NCBI RefSeq assembly: GCF_003967555.1
Contig: NZ_BIFS01000002.1
Span: 930,001 to 994,000, forward strand
DNA: 64,000 nucleotides
Reading direction: 5' to 3'
Origin: Dictyobacter kobayashii
GTDB lineage: Bacteria > Chloroflexota > Ktedonobacteria > Ktedonobacterales > Ktedonobacteraceae
Within the stretch, counting starts at the first letter, position 1. Each line of letters begins with the position of its first letter. The notes beneath the pieces were generated by a model. The model saw only the letters and a list, made by a program, of their open reading frames with translations. It did not search any database and was not told where the DNA came from. Below are positions 55,398 to 64,000 of this stretch, one piece after another. Both the position numbers and the translations under genes were made by a program.

Positions 55398-55835
55398 ATG
55401 TCAAAGGAGATAACGGATAAAATCTATACGGCGTTTGATGAAATGAGTCAACGCAGTACCCGTCCACGCCGACTCATTGCCGAGCGGCTTATCCAACTGG
55501 CAAACTCTGGTCATGACTTTACCACAGATGATCTCTGGCAAGAACTTAGATCGCTCGACCCAAAAATTGGGCGCGCCACCGTCTTCCGGTCCATAGAAAA
55601 ACTGGTAGATAAAGGCTTGCTTGATCGCATCGAGTTCGCCGACGGCACACACCACTACCGTGTCTGTGGCGGGACTCATCACCACCACCTGACCTGCACA
55701 CAATGTCACCGCGTAGTTGAGGTTGATCTCTGCCTACCAACCGAGCAACTAAACGCGATCGGGAATCAAACCCACTTTAAAATTGAGGGTCACTCCCTCT
55801 CACTCTTTGGACGCTGTGAGACCTGCCGCTCTTAA
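55398..55835 (+). CDS. zur: Fur-family regulator, probable Zur
   Basis: It has 145 residues. A winged helix (DFTTDDLWQELRSLDPKIGRATVFR) is followed by a dimerisation domain with a His cluster GTHHHHLTCTQC and the partner CETC. Four Cys form the structural zinc site. Its place after two permeases for zinc and the operator upstream of znuA point to zinc sensing (Zur) and not iron. It has its own start with GGAGA and a 203-base gap, so it may have its own promoter. Confidence 0.85.
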   Translation: MSKEITDKIYTAFDEMSQRSTRPRRLIAERLIQLANSGHDFTTDDLWQELRSLDPKIGRATVFRSIEKLVDKGLLDRIEFADGTHHYRVCGGTHHHHLTCTQCHRVVEVDLCLPTEQLNAIGNQTHFKIEGHSLSLFGRCETCRS

Positions 55836-56141
55836 TGTGATGGGCAATCCCAAAGGTGAATATATACAAATACAATAGAAATTAGCGCCAGACCTGGCAG
55901 ATACAGGCCGGGCGCCCGACCCCCCAGCCTGGCTAGCAGAACTAAGCAATAGTTGAGTCCTCATTTGTTATTTTTATGCGTAACAATTAATAAGGGCTCA
56001 ATTCGGATATGGGCCACTCTACACAAAATCCCCAAAAAGCATTATTCCAGGTGTGTAAAACAGCATAATCAGTTGACCAAAAAACCGCTTGCCTGTTTGT
56101 GCAAGCAAAGGTACCGCCTCAAGGAAAGGAATGCAACAAGT

Positions 56142-57260
56142 ATGAAGTACCACGACAGGCCAGGCCAGGCAGCCAAACCAATGGAGCGTCTAGCTGATAT
56201 CAAAAAGATAGCGGTACTACGGGCCAACGCCGCTGGAGACTTCATCTTTATGCTACCCGCCATGGAGGCACTACATCATACCTATCCAGACGCAGAGATC
56301 GTGCTGCTCGGACAGAGCTGGCACGCCACATTTCTCCATGGGCGACCCTCGCCAATCGATAGAGTAATCATTGTACCGGCATACAAAGGCATCAATGCAG
56401 CATCCAATAGCGAAGTGAGCGCTGAAGAACAAGCACAATTCTTTTCGCGCATGCAAGCAGAACACTTCGACCTGGCACTACAGATGCAAAGTGGAGGCAA
56501 ACAAGCAAACGAATTTCTGCTCAAGCTCAAGGCCCGCGTTACCGCCGGACTGAGCATCCCTGATGCTCCTGCCTTAGATCGCAGTCACCCATACACGATT
56601 TTCCAGCATGAAATGCTACGTTGCCAGGAAATAGTCAGCCTGGTAGGAGTACCAAAGGACTCATATATGCAACTCCAACTTGTCGTTACTGACAGCGACC
56701 TCGAAGAATCATTGCAGGTGGTACCAGAAGATACACAGCCACTGGTCGCGCTTTATCCGGGTGGCAACACTTCACGCTACCGCTGGCCAGGCGACAAATT
56801 TGCCAGGATAGGTGATGCTCTGGCGCGTGAAGGAGCGCACATAGTGATTACCGGTACAGCACAAGAAAGCGAGCTCACCGCTCAGGTTGTCCGAGAGATG
56901 CAAGCGCCCGCATTAGAGCTAGGAGGGCAACTCACCGCCTCCGGCCTCTGCGGCCTGTTCTCGCGCTGCCGCCTTGTTATTGCCAACGACAGCGTAGCAT
57001 ACCACCTGGCCAATGCCACCGGCACAACCACCATCGGCATCTACTGGTGTATCAACATGCTCAGCACCAATCCACTCAACCGCCAGCGGCAGCATCCCTT
57101 TATCTCATGGCAACTCAATTGTCCTACCTGTGGCCATAACCAGCTCTACAGAAAATGCGGACATCCAGACTCCCTGGTCGCGGATATCAGCAGCGACGAT
57201 GTACTTACCTGCGCCAAAGAGCTACTTAAAGTGAGGACAAGCCCTAATACCTTTCATTGA
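56142..57260 (+). CDS. Glycosyltransferase family 9 (heptosyltransferase-like)
   Basis: It has about 372 residues and the two-Rossmann GT-B fold. IKKIAVLRANAAGDFIFMLP is the nucleotide-sugar-family opening; LVALYPGGNTSRYRWPGDKF and VITGTAQESEL begin the second lobe; LVIANDSVAYHLANATGTTT is the donor site. Family members transfer heptose or similar sugars to cell-surface glycans. A lipopolysaccharide role is unlikely in this lineage, so a surface polymer or glycolipid is more likely. A Cys cluster CPTCGHNQLYRKCG near the end may bind metal. The ATG at 56142 follows AAGGA; upstream residues to 55953 look untranslated. No feature is visible in 55836-56141. Confidence 0.82.
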   Translation: MKYHDRPGQAAKPMERLADIKKIAVLRANAAGDFIFMLPAMEALHHTYPDAEIVLLGQSWHATFLHGRPSPIDRVIIVPAYKGINAASNSEVSAEEQAQFFSRMQAEHFDLALQMQSGGKQANEFLLKLKARVTAGLSIPDAPALDRSHPYTIFQHEMLRCQEIVSLVGVPKDSYMQLQLVVTDSDLEESLQVVPEDTQPLVALYPGGNTSRYRWPGDKFARIGDALAREGAHIVITGTAQESELTAQVVREMQAPALELGGQLTASGLCGLFSRCRLVIANDSVAYHLANATGTTTIGIYWCINMLSTNPLNRQRQHPFISWQLNCPTCGHNQLYRKCGHPDSLVADISSDDVLTCAKELLKVRTSPNTFH

Positions 57261-57280
57261 GCAACCAGGCAACAAGAACA

Positions 57281-57523
57281 ACGATGCGCATAGCATAGGT
57301 TCGGGCCTCAGCGGCCGATTGCCGCCCCGGTAGGGCGGCCCGGTATCCTAGCACTCAAGCACCCCGTGGTATTTGCCCTTCCTTCACGCGGTGCCCAAAC
57401 ACGGACCATGCGTTTGGGCACCGCGTGGGTCGAGGTAGCGGTGACGAGAGACCGAGCGGCGAGGAGACCGGGCCCCACTACCGGTGGGGCAATCGGGCTG
57501 AGGCCCGAACCTATGAGCATCGT
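57281..57523. repeat. Large inverted-repeat element of about 240 bp
   Basis: The ends are imperfect complements over about 50 bases: CATAGGTTCGGGCCTCAGC on the left against GCTGAGGCCCGAACCTATG on the right, extended inward by CCGATTGCC and ACCGGTAG. Flanking ACGATGC and GCATCGT pair too. The centre has a perfect 16-bp stem (CACGCGGTGCCCAAAC, 57385-57400, with 57412-57427). Frames across it do not look like a protein. Bases 57524-57904 hold short GC-rich phrases but no gene with support. Confidence 0.7.
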
Positions 57524-57904
57524 CTTTCTTGTCACTTTTTCGTACAGGAAGGGAAAAGGGGGAGCAGGCTCCAATCCCATGTTTGAGCTCAAATTCTTCT
57601 TATCTAAACGGTATTGGGGCAATCCCCGCACGTACAATTCTTTTTTATTTTTGCGCAGATCGTTGTTATTTTTGCGTTTATTGGTGTTGGGGTTCCAAAA
57701 GAACAGGTCGTAATTTCGGGGGTGGTGGACGTTCTAATAGCATAGAATATAGCGTGCAATAGTAATTATCAAGTGGGAGGGAGTGCGATGGAAATTGATC
57801 AAGCCATGCGTCCATTTCTCCTAGTAGCGTAACGATATAGTTACATGCATATAAAACCAACCGTCGAATCGATAGTAAAAATATTTTAATTCCGCAAATC
57901 CGTC

Positions 57905-59776
57905 ATGAGAGTTGACCAAACAATGAACTCAATACAATTCGAACAGGTCTGCTGGCTCTTCGTCGCATTTGGCATCTGCTTTGTAGGAAGCCTGTTCTTA
58001 TGTGGTCTTGCCCGCAAGCTTTTTCCGACATTTCGTAGCGGTGAACATAAACCAGGCACGCACCGCATGGATATGCCCACAACCAGCGGACGGGAGATTA
58101 AAACGGTCGAGCTACCTCTGGTGGGGGGACCGGCTTTCACTATCGCGATTATTGGCACTGGCATCAGTGCAGGGTATCTTTTAAATTTAAATCAAAATCA
58201 ATGGAATCTTCTTTTGATCGGATTGGGAGCAACGCTGGGTTACGCCATTGTTGGCTTTTTGGACGATTGGCGCAAAGTCTACAGGAATAAGGGTCTGTCC
58301 GAGTCGGCCAAATTTTCTGGGGTCTTTCTCGTCTCAGTCGCTGCTGCCGTCTGCTATTTCTTTTTATTTTCAGCCGGTCAAGAATCATATAGTATCTGGA
58401 AAGACCTGCCGGTCCTGGGACAATTGATCTGTAATAATCCAGTTGTAGGAGATCAGCCCTGCCGAGTCATATTTCCACAGACTGCTTACTTCGGCTGGTT
58501 TATTTTCCTGGTGCTCCTGATAGGTTTCACTGGAACAGCGACCGCCGTATCAGTTGACTTTAGCGATGGCTTTGATGGACTGGCTGGCGGCCTGGTTGTC
58601 AGTGCAGCGATCGCCCTGGCCCTGGCCATCACTGGTCGTCTAACAGATATCGGAACCCATCCCGAAGGGCTGGTCCTCGAAGTACTGGCCTTGATCTGCG
58701 CGGGCGCGGTCCTGGGCTTCTTGCCCTGGAACTGGCCATCAGCCTGGGCGGCGAGACGCAGTGGGATCGTTAAGCGGCGCGCCAGAATCTATATGGGGGA
58801 TAGCGGCGCCCTGGCGCTGGGTGGCTTGCTGGCCATGATCGCCCTCTTCTCACGTAACGAGATTCTACTGCTGACCACCATCGGAGGCGTCTTCGTGCTA
58901 GAAGCGCTCTCCGTTATTGTCTCGACCCGCATCCTGACGCCATTCTATCGCAAGCGCTTAAAGATTCTGCGCTTCGTTGGAAAAGAAGAATTCGTACCGC
59001 ATACCGAATTTCCGTTACCGTTCTTAGCGGCACCGCTACACCACCACTTCGATTTATTAGGATGGAACAGAAAACGCCTGGTATATTGCGCCTGGACGCT
59101 CGGAGCGATCTTTGCAGGCCTCAGTGTACTCATATCAGTGGATACGATCAGCTGGCAACGCTACCTGGCTCGTTTTCTGGCTTTTGTCCTGATGGCGGCA
59201 ATCTGGTCCAGTGGCACATGGTCAAAGTGTTACTTTGTAGGCAAGCAAGCTACGGGAGGTCGGACACGGCACCGGCGCCTGGCCCTCTACTATGGCTATC
59301 CCTTGAACATCATGGGCATTAATCTCTTCCATCATGTAGAGAGTATTGAAGCCAGTGAAGATGTGATCGAGACGCCAGCGGAAGAACTAGCGCTCTGGCA
59401 ACGCATGACCATTTTTGACGCACGTGCCATGTTAGGACTCTATTGCTATCGAGCTGGCTACTATCCAGCCGCCATGGCCCAATGGAATCGTATTCCCGAA
59501 CGCAACCGGCGTTTGCGGCCCGAGATCGCCATCCTGCTGGCGGAGGTTGATAATCGCCTGGCACTAGAGAAACATGAGACCCAGCCCATACTGCGCGACA
59601 AGTTGCGCGCGAAAATTGAAGAGCACAAACAACCAATCCTCACCGGCAATCTACCACCTGCGGACATGCCAAATCCTTATGAGCCAATCAGCGAAGAGGA
59701 GATGAGCACAGGAAATACAGGTGGTCCATGGAAGGCCCTGGTACCCGACAACAAAACCCCCAGCAATCAATCATAA
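57905..59776 (+). CDS. MraY-like phospho-sugar transferase with long C-terminal extension
   Basis: It has 623 residues. The first ~430 are a MraY/WecA-type integral membrane transferase, which links a sugar phosphate to undecaprenyl phosphate. Marks are GFLDDWRKVYRNKG (D120-D121), DFSDGFDGLAGG, YMGDSGALALGG and LHHHFDLLGWNRKRLV; the last block is specific to MraY. Where MraY usually has N-x-x-N before DGL-DGL, this one reads VSVDFSDGFDGL. An additional C-terminal part of about 170 residues is soluble, helical, and TPR-like (LYCYRAGYYPAAMAQWNRIP). Normal MraY is about 360 residues. It may be a second, specialised lipid-carrier enzyme. The start ATG has no strong Shine-Dalgarno sequence; 57923 is possible. 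Confidence 0.78.
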   Translation: MRVDQTMNSIQFEQVCWLFVAFGICFVGSLFLCGLARKLFPTFRSGEHKPGTHRMDMPTTSGREIKTVELPLVGGPAFTIAIIGTGISAGYLLNLNQNQWNLLLIGLGATLGYAIVGFLDDWRKVYRNKGLSESAKFSGVFLVSVAAAVCYFFLFSAGQESYSIWKDLPVLGQLICNNPVVGDQPCRVIFPQTAYFGWFIFLVLLIGFTGTATAVSVDFSDGFDGLAGGLVVSAAIALALAITGRLTDIGTHPEGLVLEVLALICAGAVLGFLPWNWPSAWAARRSGIVKRRARIYMGDSGALALGGLLAMIALFSRNEILLLTTIGGVFVLEALSVIVSTRILTPFYRKRLKILRFVGKEEFVPHTEFPLPFLAAPLHHHFDLLGWNRKRLVYCAWTLGAIFAGLSVLISVDTISWQRYLARFLAFVLMAAIWSSGTWSKCYFVGKQATGGRTRHRRLALYYGYPLNIMGINLFHHVESIEASEDVIETPAEELALWQRMTIFDARAMLGLYCYRAGYYPAAMAQWNRIPERNRRLRPEIAILLAEVDNRLALEKHETQPILRDKLRAKIEEHKQPILTGNLPPADMPNPYEPISEEEMSTGNTGGPWKALVPDNKTPSNQS

Positions 59777-59839
59777 ATCAACAGCATACATAAAAAGGGT
59801 TAACCGAAGTGGTTAACCCTTTTTATGTATGCTGTTGAT
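59777..59839. terminator. 29-bp perfect hairpin between convergent genes
   Basis: The arms 59777-59805 and 59811-59839 are exact complements with loop GAAGT. The stem contains AAAAAGGGTTAACC, so T-rich ends face both strands. It starts at the MraY-like stop codon and ends 27 bases before the kinase stop. Confidence 0.8.
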
Positions 59840-59865
59840 AACATACGGCGAAAGGTTACGAGATA

Positions 59866-61570
59866 TTATTGGCATTGCCAGGTAATCGTCACCTGGATGC
59901 TATTTTGCGGGCCCTGAATAGTGAATTGAGCGCTCTTAGTGGCCGAGGTACCAAAGTTCGCCTGACCACAACGTAGGGATACCGTGGCATTCACCATCTC
60001 GGAATCCTGGGCCGCAATAGTGCCTTGATTTTCATTGCCATCCTGAGAATCAATCGCCCCAGGTAAGAGGGAAGATTAGAAGTCGCCGTCCAATGCACAT
60101 CATTATCGCTACGATTAGTCAGGGTGATTGGACAGCTCGCTAAGGCAAAGCCCAGGCTTGAGCAACCATCCAGATTTTGAAACGAGGTTCGATCTGCCTG
60201 TAATGACTGAGAAATAGCCACCGCAGTGCCAGTAGCGGCCACATTTTGCTGTGCCACAGCCGTAGCAGTCGCGTTGAGATGCGACTGGGCCACCGCCGTA
60301 CCGGTAGCGTCCCGTCTGGCCACAGCCGTCTGGGTCGCGCTGATCACATTCAAAGATTTGACCACCGCCGTCTGGGTCGCCGAAGTATTTACAGGATCAA
60401 AAAGATGCAGATTGCTCAATGGGTGACTCAAGGTAAACGCATACGCCCAGCCAGCGCCCCCACTAACAAGACCAGCACGAATAAAAAAATCAACGTCATC
60501 TTACGCGTAGAAAAATCGAGCGCGGGCTGGAAACGCTGATAAGGCAAAGGGGTTACAGCATCCTTTGGCAAAGGAGTACGATCACCTTTTATAGCAATGG
60601 TAGGAGCACTATGCTCCATGAGTGCCAGATGCACCGGTGCCAGGCTATCATCCTCGGACAGATGGGCGGAAGATACCAGCCAGGGTAGTTTGCCTGAAGA
60701 GCTGGCTTGCCAGGCCTGCTGGAACGCCTGAGAAAAAGCTGCCACGGAAGGGAAACGTGCCTCGGGCTGTTTGGCCAGCGCGCGCAACAAAACGGCATCA
60801 ATACCTGGAGGAATAGAGGAATTCAAACGTGATGGTGGCTCAGGCGGCAAGGTCATATGCTTATACATAATCTGCCCCGGCGCGCCATCAAAAGGCGGCT
60901 GACCAACCAATAGCTCATAGGCCATAATCGCCAGCGCATATTGATCGGTGGCAAACACAGGATGTCCATCCCATTGTTCGGGAGCCATGTATGTTAATGT
61001 GCCACGAATAGTCTGGCTGGTATGAGAGGTCACAAACAAGGAACGGGCCACACCAAAATCCGCCAGCAACAGATCGGGCAACATTGGCTGCTCTGGCCTG
61101 ATACGCAGCAGAAAATTATCCGGCTTCACATCCTGATGCACAATCCCTTTGTTATGTGCATGCTGCAAAGCTTCGGCCGCCTGAGAAATAAAGCGGGACA
61201 CATCCTCGACGGACAAAGGATCATCTTCATCGCGTGCCCGTAGCCACTGATAGAGCGAGCCCTCAGGTCGATAGGGCATTACCATATACGTCAGCGTATC
61301 CCCGTTTACTTCCTGCTCACCATAATCAAAAAGTGGCAAAATAGCAGGATGATCCAGGGCGGCAATGGCATGCATTTCCCGTTCGAAAAGCTGGGTCGAC
61401 TTCTGAACGTTTTCCTTAGCGCGATATATCGGCGCATCGTTCCGCACCACCTTTACCGCCACACGCCTCTTGATACGCGTATCATCCGCCAAATATACCT
61501 CGCCCATTCCGCCACTTCCCAGCACGTGCAGCAAGTGATAACGGCCAAGATACATCCCATCTAATGACAT
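59866..61570 (-). CDS. Membrane-anchored Ser/Thr protein kinase with extracytoplasmic domain (two frame breaks)
   Basis: An N-terminal Hanks-type kinase: GSGGMGEVYLADD (P-loop), VAVKVV (Lys), IVHQDVKPDNFLL (catalytic loop), LADFGVARS and MAPEQWDG. A transmembrane helix (LIFLFVLVLLVG) follows at about 360. At a run of five G/C (60457-60461) the frame breaks. The other frame continues GAGWAYAFTLSHPL, then a stalk of ATQTAVA/ATATAVAQ repeats, then a domain with CSSLGFALASCPITLTNRSD. At a run of four (60057-60060) the frame breaks again and goes on to NATVSLRCGQ and ends ITWQCQ at 59866. Joined, it has about 568 residues. The stalk and the Cys-containing outer domain suggest a receptor kinase. 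The start follows AGGAGAA. Confidence 0.8.
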
Positions 61571-61735
61571 ACCATTCTCCTAGAAACCATCAGAGGGCCA
61601 ACGCGCAGAATACGAGAGTTCACCACTGCCTCTAATGAAAACACTATCATCAATATAACACATAATAAGACAAAGAGCATAGTAAATAAACAAATAAGTA
61701 CTTCCTAATAAAACGAGGGGGGAAGCAGAATTTGT

Positions 61736-61873
61736 AGGGCTATTTAATGTTTCTCTTTGGCGCCTACGGCGCCGGGTTGGGGGTGTGGAGTGTGTGGCGG
61801 GCGGCCGCAAGCGCCCGCCACACACTCCACACCTGAAAGATGTACATTCTCTGGACGAACATTAAATAGCCCT
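61736..61873. repeat. AGGGCTATTT-type palindromic element, copy 4
   Basis: The ends AGGGCTATTTAATGTT and AACATTAAATAGCCCT are inverted repeats that differ from copies 1-3 at matching positions on both sides. The left block CTCTTTGGCGCC, the right block TCTCTGGACGAAC and a central stem (GTGTGGAGTGTGTGGCGGGC with its complement) are shared in layout. The direct repeat GCAGAATTTRTA flanks it (61725-61736 and 61874-61885). It lies upstream of the kinase and downstream of leuS. Confidence 0.8.
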
Positions 61874-61902
61874 GCAGAATTTATAGTCCGATTTTAGAGG
61901 CT

Positions 61903-61962
61903 ATTTTATACGTTATAGAAAAGGTTGGGCACAGGCCCAACCTTTTCTATAACGTATAAAAT
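61903..61962 (-). terminator. 27-bp perfect hairpin after leuS
   Basis: The arms 61903-61929 and 61936-61962 are exact complements, loop CACAGG, ending seven bases from the leuS stop. On the minus strand the stem is closed by a T-rich stretch. Confidence 0.8.
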
Positions 61963-61969
61963 GAAAGGA

Positions 61970-64000
61970 TTAATGGGTGACGATATTGATCAGGCGGCCG
62001 GGAACGTAGATGATATTTTGGATGGAACGATCAGCGATGAAACTTTGGATCCGGGCGGTGGTGGTTGCTTGCTGCTTGATCGCGGCTTCAGGGGTGTCGA
62101 CAGCCACCTCTATACGATCTCGGACACGGCCATCAACCTGGATGGGCAACAAGAATGTATCTTGCTGGATCACATCTGGATTATAAGTAGGCCAGGAGAC
62201 TGTATGGATGGAGATGGAATGTCCCAGATGCGCCCATAATTCCTCGGTAATGTAGGGGGCCATGGGTGCCAGCAAGATCAATAAGGTCTCGATCTCCTGA
62301 TCAGCAATATTTGTTTTAGGTGCCAGCGTGTTGATATATTCCATCAGGGCCGCGATAGCCGTGTTATATTTAAAGCTCTGCAGGTCTTCGGTGACACGCT
62401 TGATTGTCAGGTGCAATAAACGCTGCTTCTCGCGGCGCAGGGATTGAGCGGGGTCGGCCGATAACTGATGCTGCATCACCAGTTGCCAGACACGATCCAG
62501 AAAACGGACCACCCCACCAATGTTGCGATCACTAAAATCGCCGTCCGCTTCATAGGGTCCCATGAACATCAGGTACATGCGGAAGGCATCGGCACCCAGA
62601 TGTTCAATGTAGTGATCAGGATTAATCACATTGCCCCGTGACTTCGAGATCTTGGAGCCAGCCAGAGTGATGGTGCCGTTAGCGCGAAAATGCTGGAATG
62701 GCTCATTGAATTCCAGCTGACCCAGGTCATGCAGGGCCATGGCGATAAAGCGTACATACATCAGATGCAAAACGCTATGATCCGCTCCCCCAATGCACAT
62801 ATCCACAGGCAGCCAGCGCCGCGTGATGTCTGGGTCCCAGGCATGGTCTTGATCAGCATGAGATGGATAGCGCAAGTAATACCAGGCGGAATCCAGAAAA
62901 TTGTCGCTCACATCGGTCTCGCGGCGCGCTGGCTGACCACAGACCGGACAGGTTGTGTTCACGAAGCTCTCGATGGCGGCCAGGGGCGAAACACCAGTAC
63001 CCGTCGGCATCCATTGCTCGACTTCTGGCAACAGCACCGGCAACTGATCCTCAGGTACAGGGACCGCGCCATGTTCAGGACAGTAAATGATAGGAATTGG
63101 CGGTCCCCAGTAACGCTGGCGGCTAATCAACCAGTCACGCAAACGATACTTGACGCTGCGCTTCCCCAATTGCTGCGCCTCAAACCAATCACAAATGGCG
63201 CGATGGGCCTGCGCAGATGACAGACCTGAATATACACTCGATGACCAGCATACCGGGCTGCGTAAATGCTTCGGTCAGGGTACTGGCCTCCAACGGCTGC
63301 TCTGAAGAAGGCTGGACCACCACCAGCACCGACAATTGCATCTGCTGAGCAAAGGCCAGATCGCGCTCATCGTGCGCTGGCACGCCCATGATAGCGCCTG
63401 CGCCATAGCCTTCCAGCACAAAATCAGCGACCCAGATCGGAACAGGCTGACCCGAAAAAGGATGAATGGCATAGGCACCGGTAAAGGTCCCGGTCATGGT
63501 CTGCTCCTGCCCGGTGCGCAGACTATTCACCGTCTCCTGGTAGGCCGCAACCGTCTCGCGATAAGCTGGCGCGGTAATCTCGGCCACCAGTGAATGATGA
63601 GGGGCCAGAGCCACAAAAGTCATTCCGAAGATAGTATCCGGACGCGTCGTATATACCTGGACAGACTTGCCAGCCTGTCCGGCAATCTCCATCCGAAACT
63701 CCAGACCCTCCGAGCGACCAATCCAGTTGCGCTGGATAGACTTCACGCGCTCAGTCCAATCCAATTGATCCAGATTATCCAATAACTGCTGGGCATAATT
63801 GGTCAGTTTTAAGAACCACTGCTCCAACCAGCGCCGCTCAACAATTGAATCGCAGCGCTCACAATGGCCATTAATAACCTGCTCATCAGCTAAGACGGTC
63901 TTATCTTTGGGACACCAATTGACAGGGGCGGCCTTGCGCTCAGCCAGGCCACCTTTGAACAATTGCAAAAAGATCCATTGTGTCCAGCGATAATAGTCGG
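61970..64000 (-). CDS. leuS: Leucyl-tRNA synthetase (N-terminus outside window, one frame break)
   Basis: It attaches leucine to tRNA-Leu. The window covers the C-terminal part: the CP1 insert with editing marks (TFVALAPHHSL and GVPAHDERD), LRDWLISRQRYWGPPIPIIY of the catalytic core, the KMSKS-equivalent KISKSRGNV in AGSKISKSRGNVINPDHY, and the anticodon-binding domain to VPGRLINIVTH. The HIGH motif lies beyond 64000. Near 63235-63245 the frame shifts: the join reads GMLV then SVYSGLSSAQAHRAICDW then GKRSVKYRLRDW. Because leuS is essential, a sequencing error is likely. A 27-bp hairpin follows. Confidence 0.92.

Noticed and set aside
57366..57713. A 115-residue open frame downstream of the GT9 gene
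   Set aside because: It runs through the inverted-repeat element, has no credible start signal, and its composition does not resemble a protein domain.
59991..60431. Independent secreted Ala/Thr-rich protein
   Set aside because: It continues the Ser/Thr kinase after its membrane helix once a one-base shift at a run of five G/C is corrected.

Overview
The window looks like chromosome of a Ktedonobacteria-type member of the Chloroflexota. This is an inference from style, not from a marker gene: base composition near 50% GC, an HTH-NACHT-membrane protein, a class II lanthipeptide locus, an SCO5389-family protein, WD40 and HEAT-repeat proteins, a membrane-anchored Ser/Thr kinase, many multidomain sensor kinases, and intergenic spaces full of very long perfect hairpins and small palindromic repeats.

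Layout. 1-5.2 kb: the 3' part of hemE, then two paralogous membrane-anchored beta-propeller proteins separated by an ~84-bp tandem repeat. 5.2-13.2 kb: an anchored helical-barrel-like protein, a ThuA/aldo-keto reductase pair, glucokinase, a Tat-exported WD40 protein, and a decayed IS200/IS605-type TnpB element with a small upstream ribbon-helix-helix-like gene. 13.2-20.8 kb: an ABC-2 permease, a CHASE3 hybrid histidine kinase with a single-domain response regulator, and a multi-PAS kinase. 21-30.5 kb: an alpha/beta hydrolase, a GCS2-type carboxylate-amine ligase, a lanthipeptide precursor and LanM, and the NACHT protein. 30.7-37 kb: a two-component pair, Dps, an acyl-CoA transferase/hydrolase and a K+-channel-like protein. 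37-41 kb: class Ic ribonucleotide reductase nrdA-nrdB behind a cobalamin riboswitch and an attenuator. 41.4-43.4 kb: an RNA ligase plus polynucleotide kinase-phosphatase pair (RNA repair). 43.4-50.1 kb: MFS permease, HEAT protein, secreted phosphoesterase, DedA protein, MurA. 50.2-55.8 kb: two small proteins and a zinc-uptake operon (znuA, znuC, two znuB) with a Zur-type operator, then zur. 56-64 kb: a GT9 glycosyltransferase, a MraY-like transferase with a long C-terminal extension, a Ser/Thr kinase, and the 3' part of leuS.

How parts work together. LanM would dehydrate and cyclise the peptide encoded next to it. Cobalamin would shut off the B12-independent NrdAB through the leader. Zur would repress znuACBB through the palindrome over the promoter. 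The ligase and kinase-phosphatase would heal and seal cut RNA.

Quality caution. At least eleven frame breaks occur in otherwise well-conserved genes (hemE, beta-propeller 2, helical-barrel protein, tnpB, lanM x3, Ser/Thr kinase x2, leuS). Several sit on runs of four to six G or C, and hemE and leuS are normally essential. Uncorrected indel errors in the assembly are the simplest explanation, so these genes are annotated across the breaks.
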